From: Chitinophaga sp. YR627
Lineage (GTDB): Bacteria; Bacteroidota; Bacteroidia; Chitinophagales; Chitinophagaceae
Reading direction: 5' to 3'
Assembly (NCBI RefSeq): GCF_900114995.1
Contig: NZ_FOUX01000002.1
Location: 1,054,001 to 1,118,000 of the forward strand
Length of the DNA stretch: 64,000 nucleotides
Shown here: piece after piece, positions 30,907 to 40,496 of the stretch
Position numbering within the stretch: the first letter of the stretch is position 1
How the letters are laid out: the number at the start of each line of letters is the position of its first letter
Made by a program: the position numbers and the translations under genes
The notes under the pieces: model-generated
Databases searched by the model: none
The model's input: the letters and a program-made list of their open reading frames with translations, nothing else
What the model was told of the DNA's origin: nothing

Positions 30907-33513
30907 ATGGCAAAAAGCAAATCGGTAGAAACCCCGCTCATGCAACAGCACAACGCCATCAAGGCCCGTTACCCGGATGCTGTGTTGTTGTTCCGCGTGG
31001 GAGATTTTTATGAAACTTTTAATGACGATGCAATCATCGCGTCCAGGGTCTTAGGTATTGTACTCACCAAAAGGGCCAATGGTTCTGCTTCACAACAGGA
31101 CCTGGCAGGTTTTCCCCATCATTCCCTCGATACTTACCTGCATAAACTGGTCAAAGCGGGTTATCGCGTAGCAGTATGCGATCAGCTGGAAGACCCTAAA
31201 ATGGCTAAAGGTATTGTGAAACGTGGTGTAACTGAGATGGTCACTCCGGGTGTGGCGGTGAATGACAAGCTCCTTGAAAATGCCAGCAACAACTTCCTGG
31301 CAGCCGTTCATTTCGGAAAAGAACTGAACGGTGTAGCATTCCTTGATATTTCTACCGGTGAATTCTTTGTCGCCCAGGGTAATCTGGAATATGTGGATAA
31401 ACTTCTGCAAAGTTTCAAACCGGCAGAAGTGATCTTCGCCCGTCCGCAACAGAAACATTTCAAGGAACAATTCGGTTCCAAATTCTATACATATACACTG
31501 GAAGAGTGGATCTTCACGACCAACTACGCAGAAGAAACCCTGCTCAAACAATTTGAGACGCATAGTCTGAAAGGGTTTGGCGTGGACGGTTTACCTGATG
31601 CTATCATTGCTGCCGGTGCCTGTCTGCACTATCTGCGTGACACAGAACATCCTCACCTGCAACATATCACCAACATCCAGCGTATCGAACAGGACGATTT
31701 TCTCTGGATGGATCGCTTTACCATCAGGAACCTGGAACTGCTGGGCAGCAGTGTGGAAAACGGTCATACCCTGCTGAAAACACTGGATACGACGGTGACC
31801 CCTATGGGCGCCAGACTACTGAAACGCTGGATGGTATTGCCCTTAAGGGACATCAAACAGATCAACGAGCGACTGGATGTAACCGAGTACTTCATCAAAG
31901 AAACTGATCTTTCAAGGGATGTACTGCAACATCTGAAACAGACAGGCGACCTGGAAAGACTTGTATCCAAGATACCACTGCGGAAGATCAATCCACGCGA
32001 AGTGATGATGCTGGCGAAAGCACTACAGCAGGTAGAAGGTATCAAACAACTGCTGGCAAAGACAGGTCATCCTTATCTGACTGCCATTGGGGAGAAGCTG
32101 AATCCATGTCCGGGCATCCTTTGCCGCATCCTGGAACAGATCGTTGAAACACCACCTATACTGGTGAGCAAAGGCGGCGTTATACAGAACGGTATACATA
32201 CAGAACTGGATAACCTGCGTACAATCGCACATTCCGGTAAAGAATACCTACTACGCATTCAGCAGGCAGAATCTGATGCTACCGGCATTCCAAGTCTGAA
32301 AGTAGCGTTCAACAATGTGTTCGGTTATTATCTCGAGGTAACAAATGCGCATAAGAACAAGGTACCTGAGAACTGGATCCGTAAACAGACACTGGCCAAT
32401 GCGGAGCGTTATATCACACCTGAGCTGAAGGAATATGAAGAAAAGATCGTAGGTGCGGAAGAAAAGATACTTGCACTGGAAATACAGTTGTTTGATGAAT
32501 TGCTGCTTGCCCTGCAACCGCACATTCAGGCTATTCAGCAGAATGCACAGCTGATGGCGCGACTGGATTGTCTGCTGAGTTTTGCCAATAATGCGATCCA
32601 GTATAAATACCGTCGTCCGAATGTCACAGAGGGTTATCACCTGGATATCCGCGAGGGCAGACACCCGGTTATTGAAAGAGGTTTACCACCGGGAGAAAGT
32701 TATGTAGCGAATGACATCGTACTGGATAAAGAAGAGCAACAGATCATCATTCTGACTGGTCCTAATATGAGTGGTAAGTCCGCATTGCTGCGACAGACCG
32801 CCCTCATTACACTGATGGCGCATATGGGTAGCTTTGTACCGGCAGCGGCAGCGGAGATCGGTCTGACAGACAAAATATTTACGCGTGTAGGCGCTTCCGA
32901 TAACCTGAGTGGTGGAGAATCTACCTTCATGGTTGAAATGAATGAAACAGCCAGCATTATCAACAATATCACACCAAGAAGTCTGGTAATACTCGATGAA
33001 ATTGGCCGTGGTACCAGCACATACGATGGTATCTCCATTGCCTGGAGTATCGTGGAGTATCTGCATGATATGACGCCGCATAAGCCTAAGACACTTTTTG
33101 CGACACACTATCATGAGCTGAATGAGCTGGAGAATAAACACGGCCGTATCAAGAACTATCATATCACCAATAAAGAATCCGGCAATAAGGTGATCTTCCT
33201 GCGCAAACTGGCGCCAGGTGGTAGTCGTCACAGCTTTGGTATACATGTGGCACGTATGGCGGGTATGCCTCCTCAGTTGCTGCAACGTGCGAATGAAGTA
33301 CTGTCACATCTTGAACAGAAACATATTGATGCACCACTGGAAAAGCATGTGAAAGAGATGGCGGGTCCTACGCAGAAAGTACAGCTGAGTATCTTCGATG
33401 CGCACAGCGATACATTCAAAGAGATCAGGGATATGTTGAATGATGTGGATATTAACAGACTGACGCCGGTGGAAGCCTTGCTGAAGCTGAATGAGATTAA
33501 AAACCTCTTGTAG
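30907..33513 (+). CDS. mutS: DNA mismatch repair protein MutS
   Basis: Recognises base mismatches and small loops and starts mismatch repair with MutL. ATG 30907 (MAKSKSVETPLMQQ) aligns with the usual MutS N-terminus; the open frame back to 30856 includes the promoter box and is unlikely to be coding. The mismatch-binding motif RVGDFYETF follows the N-terminus (Phe of F-x-E type). Connector, lever and clamp domains follow. The C-terminal ATPase has Walker A GPNMSGKS at about residues 618-625, Walker B LVILDEIGRGTSTYDG near 693-706, and the ATHYHEL motif. 868 residues, full length and intact. Confidence 0.97.
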   Translation: MAKSKSVETPLMQQHNAIKARYPDAVLLFRVGDFYETFNDDAIIASRVLGIVLTKRANGSASQQDLAGFPHHSLDTYLHKLVKAGYRVAVCDQLEDPKMAKGIVKRGVTEMVTPGVAVNDKLLENASNNFLAAVHFGKELNGVAFLDISTGEFFVAQGNLEYVDKLLQSFKPAEVIFARPQQKHFKEQFGSKFYTYTLEEWIFTTNYAEETLLKQFETHSLKGFGVDGLPDAIIAAGACLHYLRDTEHPHLQHITNIQRIEQDDFLWMDRFTIRNLELLGSSVENGHTLLKTLDTTVTPMGARLLKRWMVLPLRDIKQINERLDVTEYFIKETDLSRDVLQHLKQTGDLERLVSKIPLRKINPREVMMLAKALQQVEGIKQLLAKTGHPYLTAIGEKLNPCPGILCRILEQIVETPPILVSKGGVIQNGIHTELDNLRTIAHSGKEYLLRIQQAESDATGIPSLKVAFNNVFGYYLEVTNAHKNKVPENWIRKQTLANAERYITPELKEYEEKIVGAEEKILALEIQLFDELLLALQPHIQAIQQNAQLMARLDCLLSFANNAIQYKYRRPNVTEGYHLDIREGRHPVIERGLPPGESYVANDIVLDKEEQQIIILTGPNMSGKSALLRQTALITLMAHMGSFVPAAAAEIGLTDKIFTRVGASDNLSGGESTFMVEMNETASIINNITPRSLVILDEIGRGTSTYDGISIAWSIVEYLHDMTPHKPKTLFATHYHELNELENKHGRIKNYHITNKESGNKVIFLRKLAPGGSRHSFGIHVARMAGMPPQLLQRANEVLSHLEQKHIDAPLEKHVKEMAGPTQKVQLSIFDAHSDTFKEIRDMLNDVDINRLTPVEALLKLNEIKNLL

Positions 33514-33549
33514 ACAATCAGGAATTAATTTTCTGATTGCCTTAAATGA

Positions 33550-33603
33550 TACATAAAAAGAGAACGGTCCTTCAAGTGTGAAGGACCGTTCTCTTTTTAT
33601 GTA
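33550..33603. terminator. Bidirectional terminator after mutS
   Basis: Perfect 24-bp stem (33550-33573 with 33580-33603), 6-base loop, A/T-rich base; it separates convergent mutS and the copper monooxygenase gene. Confidence 0.92.
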
Positions 33604-33640
33604 TGCAGTGGACTTTTTGTACTTAATTACTCATGAGCAT

Positions 33641-34963
33641 TCACGGTCGTTTCACATCTTTCTCCTCATCTCCTTTCTCATACGGCAGTGACATGATGAT
33701 CATCGTCATCATTTCATCTTTTGTACGCATAGCGCCATAGACGAGTTGTGGCGGGAAGGATGGATTGGCGGCGTTATTCACAGTATTATCATATTTGCCT
33801 TCAATTGTGAGTACCGTCCCTTTAGGGACCTTTACCATTTTCGGGAACCAGTATATTTCCTGCCAGTTGAAATCCCATTGCGGAATGGATATGAGACGGA
33901 TCGTATCCTTTTCCGGTGTTACAGCATATGCTTTAAAGGTCTGGCCTAAGAGGTGCATATGCGGCCATACATATAAGAGGGATTGTGTTTCGGTGAGTTT
34001 TACGTTCATTTTAAAGCTCTTTTCCACATTCGCAGGAATATAGAAGAAAGGCTCTATCTCCTTCTCTCCTACACCACCGGAGCCATAGGTAGTGGCCCTT
34101 ATCAGGCGTTTTACCGGCTTCTTTCTGAAAAAGAACTGTACTCCACTAATTACTTCCTCATCTTTTCCTACAGGCGCATAATGGACAGTCAGCAGTACGA
34201 CACCCCGTTTGGGCATTACCCATCCGATATCTTCGGGGTATGATTCGTAGCTGCTGCCGGGAATCCATCCACCGAAGTATTTCATCTTTTTACGGTATTG
34301 TACGTATTGCTGGTAATAATCAAGGTGTGACTCTGTGTTATCCACATAGTCTGCCGTATTGTTAAAATCTGCATCCGGCACATCGTTGATCTCATAGTTG
34401 GCGTGATGAATGACCTTGCGGTTATTCGAAGTAAACTCAATCGCTTCGACGGCTACGGAATCCGGTATTTCGAATGGCAGTTTATATACGATGAAACGTT
34501 CTACGTTATCTCCTTTGAGGGTATAGGCGGTATTCATTTTCACCACGAGATCAGGTGGACGATGGAAGAGCGTACCATCTACAAAGGTTTGCGGTACTTC
34601 TTTTACCTCCCCCTCTCCTTTCGGCATACCATGTTCTGCCCAGTCACCCAGGAGTTTAATTTCTTCATCGCTCAGTCTTCTTTCATTCGCGAAAGTGACG
34701 TAGTGCGGATCAGGTTTCCATGGCGGCATATAGTGGCTTTCCGTCACCCGTTTAATAAAGTTGGCTCTTTTGGCGACCTCGTCATAGGTCACAAGTGAGA
34801 AGGGCGCTGCTTCACCATGACGATGACAGGGTGTGCAGTTATGGTGAATGATGGGCGCAATATGCTGGGACCAGGTCACCTGCTGTGCGGAAACGTGGCG
34901 CAACGGCAATATCAGCAGGAGGCAGCAGCAAAATGATCGGAAGACTTTGTGCAGCATTTTCAC
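33641..34963 (-). CDS. Secreted cytochrome c / copper type II monooxygenase fusion, paralogue A
   Basis: 440-residue exported protein with two redox modules. Residues 1-27 are the signal peptide. A monohaem site CTPCH at 43-47 and a likely distal Met in YMPPW near 79 define a small cytochrome c domain. From about 155 on it resembles the peptidylglycine/dopamine beta-type copper monooxygenase fold. His186-His187 (IHHAN) and His261 (TVHYAP) would bind one copper; His335 and His337 (PHMH) with Met418/419 (DEMMTM) would bind the second. Substrate unknown. It lies after the terminator of a SusCD pair. Its close paralogue is at 40497-41831. The cytochrome may feed electrons in place of ascorbate (inference). 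Confidence 0.8.
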   Translation of the reverse strand: MKMLHKVFRSFCCCLLLILPLRHVSAQQVTWSQHIAPIIHHNCTPCHRHGEAAPFSLVTYDEVAKRANFIKRVTESHYMPPWKPDPHYVTFANERRLSDEEIKLLGDWAEHGMPKGEGEVKEVPQTFVDGTLFHRPPDLVVKMNTAYTLKGDNVERFIVYKLPFEIPDSVAVEAIEFTSNNRKVIHHANYEINDVPDADFNNTADYVDNTESHLDYYQQYVQYRKKMKYFGGWIPGSSYESYPEDIGWVMPKRGVVLLTVHYAPVGKDEEVISGVQFFFRKKPVKRLIRATTYGSGGVGEKEIEPFFYIPANVEKSFKMNVKLTETQSLLYVWPHMHLLGQTFKAYAVTPEKDTIRLISIPQWDFNWQEIYWFPKMVKVPKGTVLTIEGKYDNTVNNAANPSFPPQLVYGAMRTKDEMMTMIIMSLPYEKGDEEKDVKRP

Positions 34964-35021
34964 AGGAATAAGGAATCAGTTAAGAACTGTAAGGTAGAAA
35001 AAAACGGGGAAAGGCAGGGGC

Positions 35022-35055
35022 AAAAAAAAGGGCCGGCATAATGCCGGCCCTTTTT
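35022..35055 (-). terminator. Terminator of SusCD locus 1
   Basis: GGGCCGGC/GCCGGCCC stem (35030-35037 with 35043-35050), extended by A-T pairs, 5-base loop, and an eight-base T run on the minus strand; 20 bp after the SusD stop. Confidence 0.88.
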
Positions 35056-35074
35056 CGGATATCATTACTGGAGA

Positions 35075-36688
35075 TTACTGAGCATCCCAGAAGATTTTCG
35101 TGTCGCGGGTATCTTTAGAAGAAACTTTGCTATACTCGCTAGCATTGTACAGTTTCTCGCTGTTTGGATACAGGAGACGTTTAGGAGGCGTTGGAGCCTG
35201 AGAGTTACCAACAGATGGGAACTGCAGCGCAGGATAATCTGTTCTTCTCAGCTCAGCCCATGCCTGACCGGCCTGCAGTACGAAGAAGTGCTCCCATTTC
35301 TGGAGATAGATCTTCTGCAGTTTTTCTGTAGTAGTACCGGTGTAAGCGATAGCCGCTTTAGCCAGGAACGTATTTACATCAGCAGCTGCCGGAGAAGCCA
35401 GTGCAGCGCGGGAGAAGTTGTTCTGACCTTGTCTCTTGATAGCAGACTGGTTGATACCGTAGTAGAAGTCGATAGACTGTCTAACACCATTGGTATATTC
35501 AGTAGCTGCATCGCCAAGACCCCATCTTTCGAAAGCTTCAGCTTTCAGGAAGCTAACTTCAGAAGCGGTGATGATAACACCTGGAACGTTGTCGTTGTAA
35601 GTGAAAGTAGCAGTATCGAATACAGCGTACAGGCGGGCCTGATTGTCGTAGTCACCTACACTACCATTCCAGGGGAAACCTTTGTAACCATTTTTATCAT
35701 CTTCATCAAACATTACAGCCAGACGAGGATCTCCATTAGCTTCCTGTACGGTATTGATCAGATATTCCGGAGCGAAAGGATAACCAGTAAATACGTCAAC
35801 CAGGTCACTTCTTACAGCGGTTGGACTTTCTTTGAACAGAACGTTCTGTGCATTGGAAGTGATCAGCGGGTAAGTAGTAGCATTGCTCAGCATAGCAGTA
35901 ACTTCTGTTTTTGCTGTTGCTTCGTCAACTGATGGGTTAGAGATACGCATTAACAGACGCAGACGCAGAGAGTTTGCGTAACGCTGCCATGCAACCAGGT
36001 CACCTTTCAGGAGGATGTCGGAACCAGTCAGTTCAGACTGTACATCGCTCGCAAGCGTTACTGTATCCAGGTAAGTGTTGATCGATTTCAGATCAGCAAT
36101 GATTTTGGTATACAGTGCTTTTGAATCATCATATGGTGCATTTGTAGTAGTACGATCAGGTGTATTCAGACTGTTTGATGCAGAGAAAGGAATATCACCC
36201 CACATATCGATCATCTGCGCAGCCTGGTCGTATACCAATACTTCCGCACATTTCAGGAACACCTGGTTTCTTGACTGCTGTTCAGCAGACATCTGACCAA
36301 TAGTAGTCTGCATTTCGCGATAGCTACTCATGATACCAGGACCATTGTAGTTATAATCCGGGCTACCACCATCGTCAGCACGTACACCTGCGTAGAAGTC
36401 TGTCCAGCGACCTTCCAGGTAGGAAGGGTTCGGGAAGTACATCTGATTACCAGGAGCAGTTGCTACCATCTGTGAATAGTTAGCCAGTACCGGCATCACA
36501 AAGGTGTAGTAATCGTAATAGGAAGGGTGTATTCTCTTGTTCAGGTACATACCTGACAGGAGCTTACTTAAGGAACCCTCAGAGATTTTCTCCGGGTTGT
36601 TATAAGACTCCTCGATCTTTTTAGCGCAGGAGCTGAACAGGCCAGCCAGCGTGCAGACAAGGGCTATATTTATGAAGATTCTTTTCAT
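35075..36688 (-). CDS. SusD/RagB-like nutrient-binding lipoprotein, locus 1
   Basis: Outer-membrane surface lipoprotein that caps the SusC channel and captures substrate. Lipobox cysteine is Cys21 (LAGLFSSC). It belongs to the SusD_like_2 type: AAQMIDMWGDIPFS in the helical TPR region, ANSLRLRLLMRISNP, and a C-terminal EHFFVLQAGQAWAELRRTDYP with a final RLLYP-type segment. 537 residues. It starts 32 bp after the SusC stop and ends the operon at a strong terminator. Substrate not predictable; the flanking copper monooxygenases suggest something other than a simple starch-like glycan. Confidence 0.9.
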   Translation of the reverse strand: MKRIFINIALVCTLAGLFSSCAKKIEESYNNPEKISEGSLSKLLSGMYLNKRIHPSYYDYYTFVMPVLANYSQMVATAPGNQMYFPNPSYLEGRWTDFYAGVRADDGGSPDYNYNGPGIMSSYREMQTTIGQMSAEQQSRNQVFLKCAEVLVYDQAAQMIDMWGDIPFSASNSLNTPDRTTTNAPYDDSKALYTKIIADLKSINTYLDTVTLASDVQSELTGSDILLKGDLVAWQRYANSLRLRLLMRISNPSVDEATAKTEVTAMLSNATTYPLITSNAQNVLFKESPTAVRSDLVDVFTGYPFAPEYLINTVQEANGDPRLAVMFDEDDKNGYKGFPWNGSVGDYDNQARLYAVFDTATFTYNDNVPGVIITASEVSFLKAEAFERWGLGDAATEYTNGVRQSIDFYYGINQSAIKRQGQNNFSRAALASPAAADVNTFLAKAAIAYTGTTTEKLQKIYLQKWEHFFVLQAGQAWAELRRTDYPALQFPSVGNSQAPTPPKRLLYPNSEKLYNASEYSKVSSKDTRDTKIFWDAQ

Positions 36689-36720
36689 TATTTTCTATTT
36701 ATCCAATTTTACAATACATC

Positions 36721-39700
36721 TTAGAAACGAGCACGGATGCTAGCACCGAAGCTTCTGGTAGGACCAGCAGTACCATCATCGATACCCTGAGATAACCAGC
36801 TTGAACCAATCGCAACCTCAGGATCAAGACCGTAAGGCAGAGATTTGTAAACATACAGCAGGTTACGACCGATCACAGACACCTGCAGACCCTGGAAGTG
36901 CAGTTTATCAGAGATAGACTGAGGAATGTTGTAGTTCAGCGCTACTTCACGCAGCTTGATGTAGTTGTTATTGAAGATTGCACCAGTGTAGTCACCGTTA
37001 CCACCCCATGTAAAGTTGTTCATGTAGTAGTCAGCAGCAGAGATCACTCTGTCGTTCGGAGTACCATCAGCTTTAGTACCTGGCAGGATCATACCGTCGT
37101 GACGGGAACCATTAGCAGCCAGTACATAAGTGTATTTAGCAGGATCCTGAGACGCTTCATCACCAGTTGGGTTGTAAGACAGACCACCACGAGCAGCATC
37201 TCTGTACTGCAGGGTAGATTTGAACATACCAGCACCGATCATGTAATAAGTCGGAGTAGAGATCAGCTTACCACCGAAACGGTAGTCAAGTGTGAAGTCC
37301 AGAGAGAAGTTTTTGTAGCTAACGGTATTGGAGAAACCACCCACCAGTTTAGGCATGATGTTACCTGCCTGAACGTATTCGCTGGTGTTGATGGTATACA
37401 GACCATATTCGTCAACCATTTTGTTACCCTTCGCATCGTAGTTGTGTGGGTGTACATAGATATTACCTAATGCATCACCTACCTGAGAGCGGATAATTGC
37501 ATAACCGTTGTCAACGCTTCTGCTATCCAGGAAAGTCTGGCCATTAGGCAGGCTTGTCAGTTTGTTTCTGTTGATAGCGAAGTTGAAACGGGTATTCCAA
37601 CGGAAGTCTTTGCTTTCGATCGGAGTTGCAGAGATAGCAGCTTCAAAACCGAAGTTAGAGATATCTCCTGCGTTTACCATCTGGCTGGAAGCACCGGAAG
37701 ATGTAGCTACTGATCTGTAGAGGATCTGGTTAGATACCTTGTTGTTATAGTAAGCGAGGTCTACGCTGATCTTGTTGTTCAGCAGTCTTGTTTCCAGACC
37801 GAATTCAGACTCTCTCTTTTTCTCAGATCTCAGCTTACCGTTACCGAACTGAGTACCGTTAGGCTGTTGGTACAGTAAGTTAGCGTTGTTATAAGTAGCA
37901 CCGTACTGAGTGTACAATACGTTAGACTGATACAGGTTCGGGTGGTTACCTACGAAACCGTAAGAACCTCTGAACTTAGCATAGCTGATCGCTTTTGGCA
38001 GTTTCACCACTTCAGACAGGATGAAACCTGCGTTGAAGGATGGGTAGAAGTAAGAGTTTACAGCTACAGGCAGTGTACTTGTAGACTCATAACGACCAGT
38101 ACCTTCTACGTAAAGGAAGCCTTTATAAGCGAAGTTCAGGATACCGAAACCAGCAACATCATACTGGGTAGCACGTTCTGAGCTTGCGTTCAGCTGCTGC
38201 GCAGAGTTACCTACGCTGAACCAGTTTTCAGTTACCAGACCACCGTTGGTTGCTACTCTGTTATATCTGTAAGTAGTCTTACGAGCAGTGTAACCACCTG
38301 TTACGGTCATATCCAGATCTTTTGTCAGCTTAGGATTGTAGATTGCCATCGCATCACCATAGAATATGTTGTTGTTTCTGGAATCTGTAGCGTACATACC
38401 GCTATAACCAAGCCTTGCAGGTCTTTCGTTGTATCTCATATCTGCAGAGGACATGTTGGTGAAATCTCCACCTACTCTACCTCTCAGGGTCAGATTATCC
38501 AGCACTCTGATGCTCAGGGTTGCGTTATTCACGAAACGGTTCTGCGTTTCGTTGAAGCTGTTACGCAGGTTATCCCAGAAGTAGTCCATCAACTGGCTAG
38601 CTCTGATATTGTACAGGAATTTATCTTCCTGACCATAGCTGGTGTTGTTGTACAGTACATACTTGTAACCATCTCTGGTCTGGAATCTTGTCTTATAGAC
38701 ATTCATATCATCGAAACGGCTGAAATAACCACCATAAGAGTTAGTTACGTTATTCAGAACGTTTGGACGGTTGTGGTTGTAGAAGTTGTTGTATGTAGAG
38801 ATCACATCTAATGTTACTCTTTCATGCAGCTTCAGTGTACCGTTGAAGTTGAAGTTATTTTTGTACAGGTTACTTCCTGGCATGATGCTCTTATAATCAA
38901 GGCGGGTATAAGAGAAACGGAAGCTACCTTTATCATTTGCATTGGAAATAGCTACGTTAGCGCTAGAGTTGTAACCAGTCTGATAAAAATCTTTGTAGTT
39001 ATCAGGCTGTGCCTCATACTTTCTTTTTGTTCCATCAAAATAAGTTACCTCACGGCCGTCGAATTTCGCACCGAACTGACCATAAGCTCTGTAGTAAGGG
39101 TGGATAGCGCCATCTGGCTCAGTGAACCAACCTTCAGCACTCTGACCGCCGGTAGCAGACAGGTTCAGTGCAGGGTTGTAACCCGGACCGTACTCGTTCT
39201 GATAGTCAGGAGAGCTAGCCAGTTTTTCCTGTGTGTAAGCGTAGTTGAATTCAACACCCAGACCTCTGCCTTTAGCACCTTTCTTGGTAGTGATTACAAC
39301 AACACCGTTGGTTGCTTCAGAACCATACAGCGCAGTTGCACTCGCACCTTTCAGGATAGTCAGGCTTTCGATGTCCTGTGGGTTGATGTCACCAGCACCG
39401 TTATTATCGATACGGCCATTGCTTGTACCGAAGGTGTTAGATGATGGATTGCTGAAGTTTCTTACAGGCACACCATCAATTACATACAGTGGCTGTGTGT
39501 TCAGACCGATAGAAGAGACACCTCTGATCTGTACAGAAACGGCGCCACCAGCACCACCTGGAGCAGTGATGATCTTCACACCCGCAGCTTTACCATACAG
39601 TGCAGAACCGATGGTAGGGCTGGCAGTCTGCGTTAATTCTTTAGAGCTCACAGTGCTTACGGCATAACCCAGTGCACGTGATTCTCTTTTAATACCCATT

Positions 39701-40026
39701 GCAGTAACAACTACCTCATTCAGGTTTTTGTTATCTTCTTCCAATGTAACATTGATAGAAGTTTTTCCGGCAACAGGAATTTCCTGGGTAACAAACCCTA
39801 CATACGATACGACTAATGTGCCTTCAGCTGAAACCGACAGCTTGAAAGACCCGTCCGGGTTTGACATAGCGCCATTAGAAACACCCTTTTCTTTAACGGT
39901 TACGCCAGGGAGAGGAGTACCCTTGGCATCTTTGATAGTTCCCGTCACTGCTATCTTAGTCTGTGCTAAAGCAGTAAAGCAGCAGCATAAGAAAAGCAAT
40001 GTACACACTAAGAGAGATCTTCGCAT
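36721..40026 (-). CDS. SusC/RagA-type TonB-dependent outer-membrane transporter, locus 1
   Basis: Outer-membrane import channel of 1101 residues powered by TonB. Signal peptide 1-21 (ending TALAQ), carboxypeptidase-regulatory-like domain at about 26-100 (VTGTIKDAKGTPLPGVTVKEKG), then NEVVVTAMG at 103-111. The plug domain contains QIRGVSSIGLNTQPLYVIDG and DIESLTILKGASATALYGSE. The rest is the 22-strand barrel, ending with a Phe-terminated strand (ASIRARF). No STN domain, so it is not expected to signal to a FecR protein. It precedes its SusD by 32 bp. The 470-bp gap upstream has no gene. Confidence 0.93.
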   Translation of the reverse strand: MRRSLLVCTLLFLCCCFTALAQTKIAVTGTIKDAKGTPLPGVTVKEKGVSNGAMSNPDGSFKLSVSAEGTLVVSYVGFVTQEIPVAGKTSINVTLEEDNKNLNEVVVTAMGIKRESRALGYAVSTVSSKELTQTASPTIGSALYGKAAGVKIITAPGGAGGAVSVQIRGVSSIGLNTQPLYVIDGVPVRNFSNPSSNTFGTSNGRIDNNGAGDINPQDIESLTILKGASATALYGSEATNGVVVITTKKGAKGRGLGVEFNYAYTQEKLASSPDYQNEYGPGYNPALNLSATGGQSAEGWFTEPDGAIHPYYRAYGQFGAKFDGREVTYFDGTKRKYEAQPDNYKDFYQTGYNSSANVAISNANDKGSFRFSYTRLDYKSIMPGSNLYKNNFNFNGTLKLHERVTLDVISTYNNFYNHNRPNVLNNVTNSYGGYFSRFDDMNVYKTRFQTRDGYKYVLYNNTSYGQEDKFLYNIRASQLMDYFWDNLRNSFNETQNRFVNNATLSIRVLDNLTLRGRVGGDFTNMSSADMRYNERPARLGYSGMYATDSRNNNIFYGDAMAIYNPKLTKDLDMTVTGGYTARKTTYRYNRVATNGGLVTENWFSVGNSAQQLNASSERATQYDVAGFGILNFAYKGFLYVEGTGRYESTSTLPVAVNSYFYPSFNAGFILSEVVKLPKAISYAKFRGSYGFVGNHPNLYQSNVLYTQYGATYNNANLLYQQPNGTQFGNGKLRSEKKRESEFGLETRLLNNKISVDLAYYNNKVSNQILYRSVATSSGASSQMVNAGDISNFGFEAAISATPIESKDFRWNTRFNFAINRNKLTSLPNGQTFLDSRSVDNGYAIIRSQVGDALGNIYVHPHNYDAKGNKMVDEYGLYTINTSEYVQAGNIMPKLVGGFSNTVSYKNFSLDFTLDYRFGGKLISTPTYYMIGAGMFKSTLQYRDAARGGLSYNPTGDEASQDPAKYTYVLAANGSRHDGMILPGTKADGTPNDRVISAADYYMNNFTWGGNGDYTGAIFNNNYIKLREVALNYNIPQSISDKLHFQGLQVSVIGRNLLYVYKSLPYGLDPEVAIGSSWLSQGIDDGTAGPTRSFGASIRARF

Positions 40027-40496
40027 AGCTTTCTTTTGGATTTTAGTTTATTATGTTTTGTTTAGTCCTTATGAAACACACAGGTATAGATGCACCTCTC
40101 CCATTAAGAGGTAACACATTTATGTTCCTTCATAAAAAATTTACTTGCAATGCTGAGATTAAAAAGCAGATTTCGATATACCGCCTGGCACAGTTTCCTT
40201 CTTCTTACAATAGACTAGCTTACGAAAATGGTACCGGGGATAAATAATTCGGCATAGGTATTTTAGATATTTATTCCCGCTACTTCCATTGTTGAATTTC
40301 CATTGTTCTACATGTCCCTATTCTTTCGCTTTCCTCAAATCACACATTAAATAATATTATTATTTCACTTCTGAACGCCAAGCTAAAAAATAAAAACAGA
40401 ATGAGCAAGAAACATTTAACAGATTTTTGTGTTCTAGTTAACATTTGGGTTAAAATGATAATATTTCACAAAGAAATAAGAAAATAGTATTAGTCC
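40027..40496. other. 470-bp gap between SusC-1 and the copper monooxygenase gene
   Basis: AT-rich, without a supported gene, hairpin terminator or full TAnnTTTG match on either strand. It presumably holds the promoter of the SusCD-1 operon, perhaps used by an alternative sigma factor. Confidence 0.5.
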
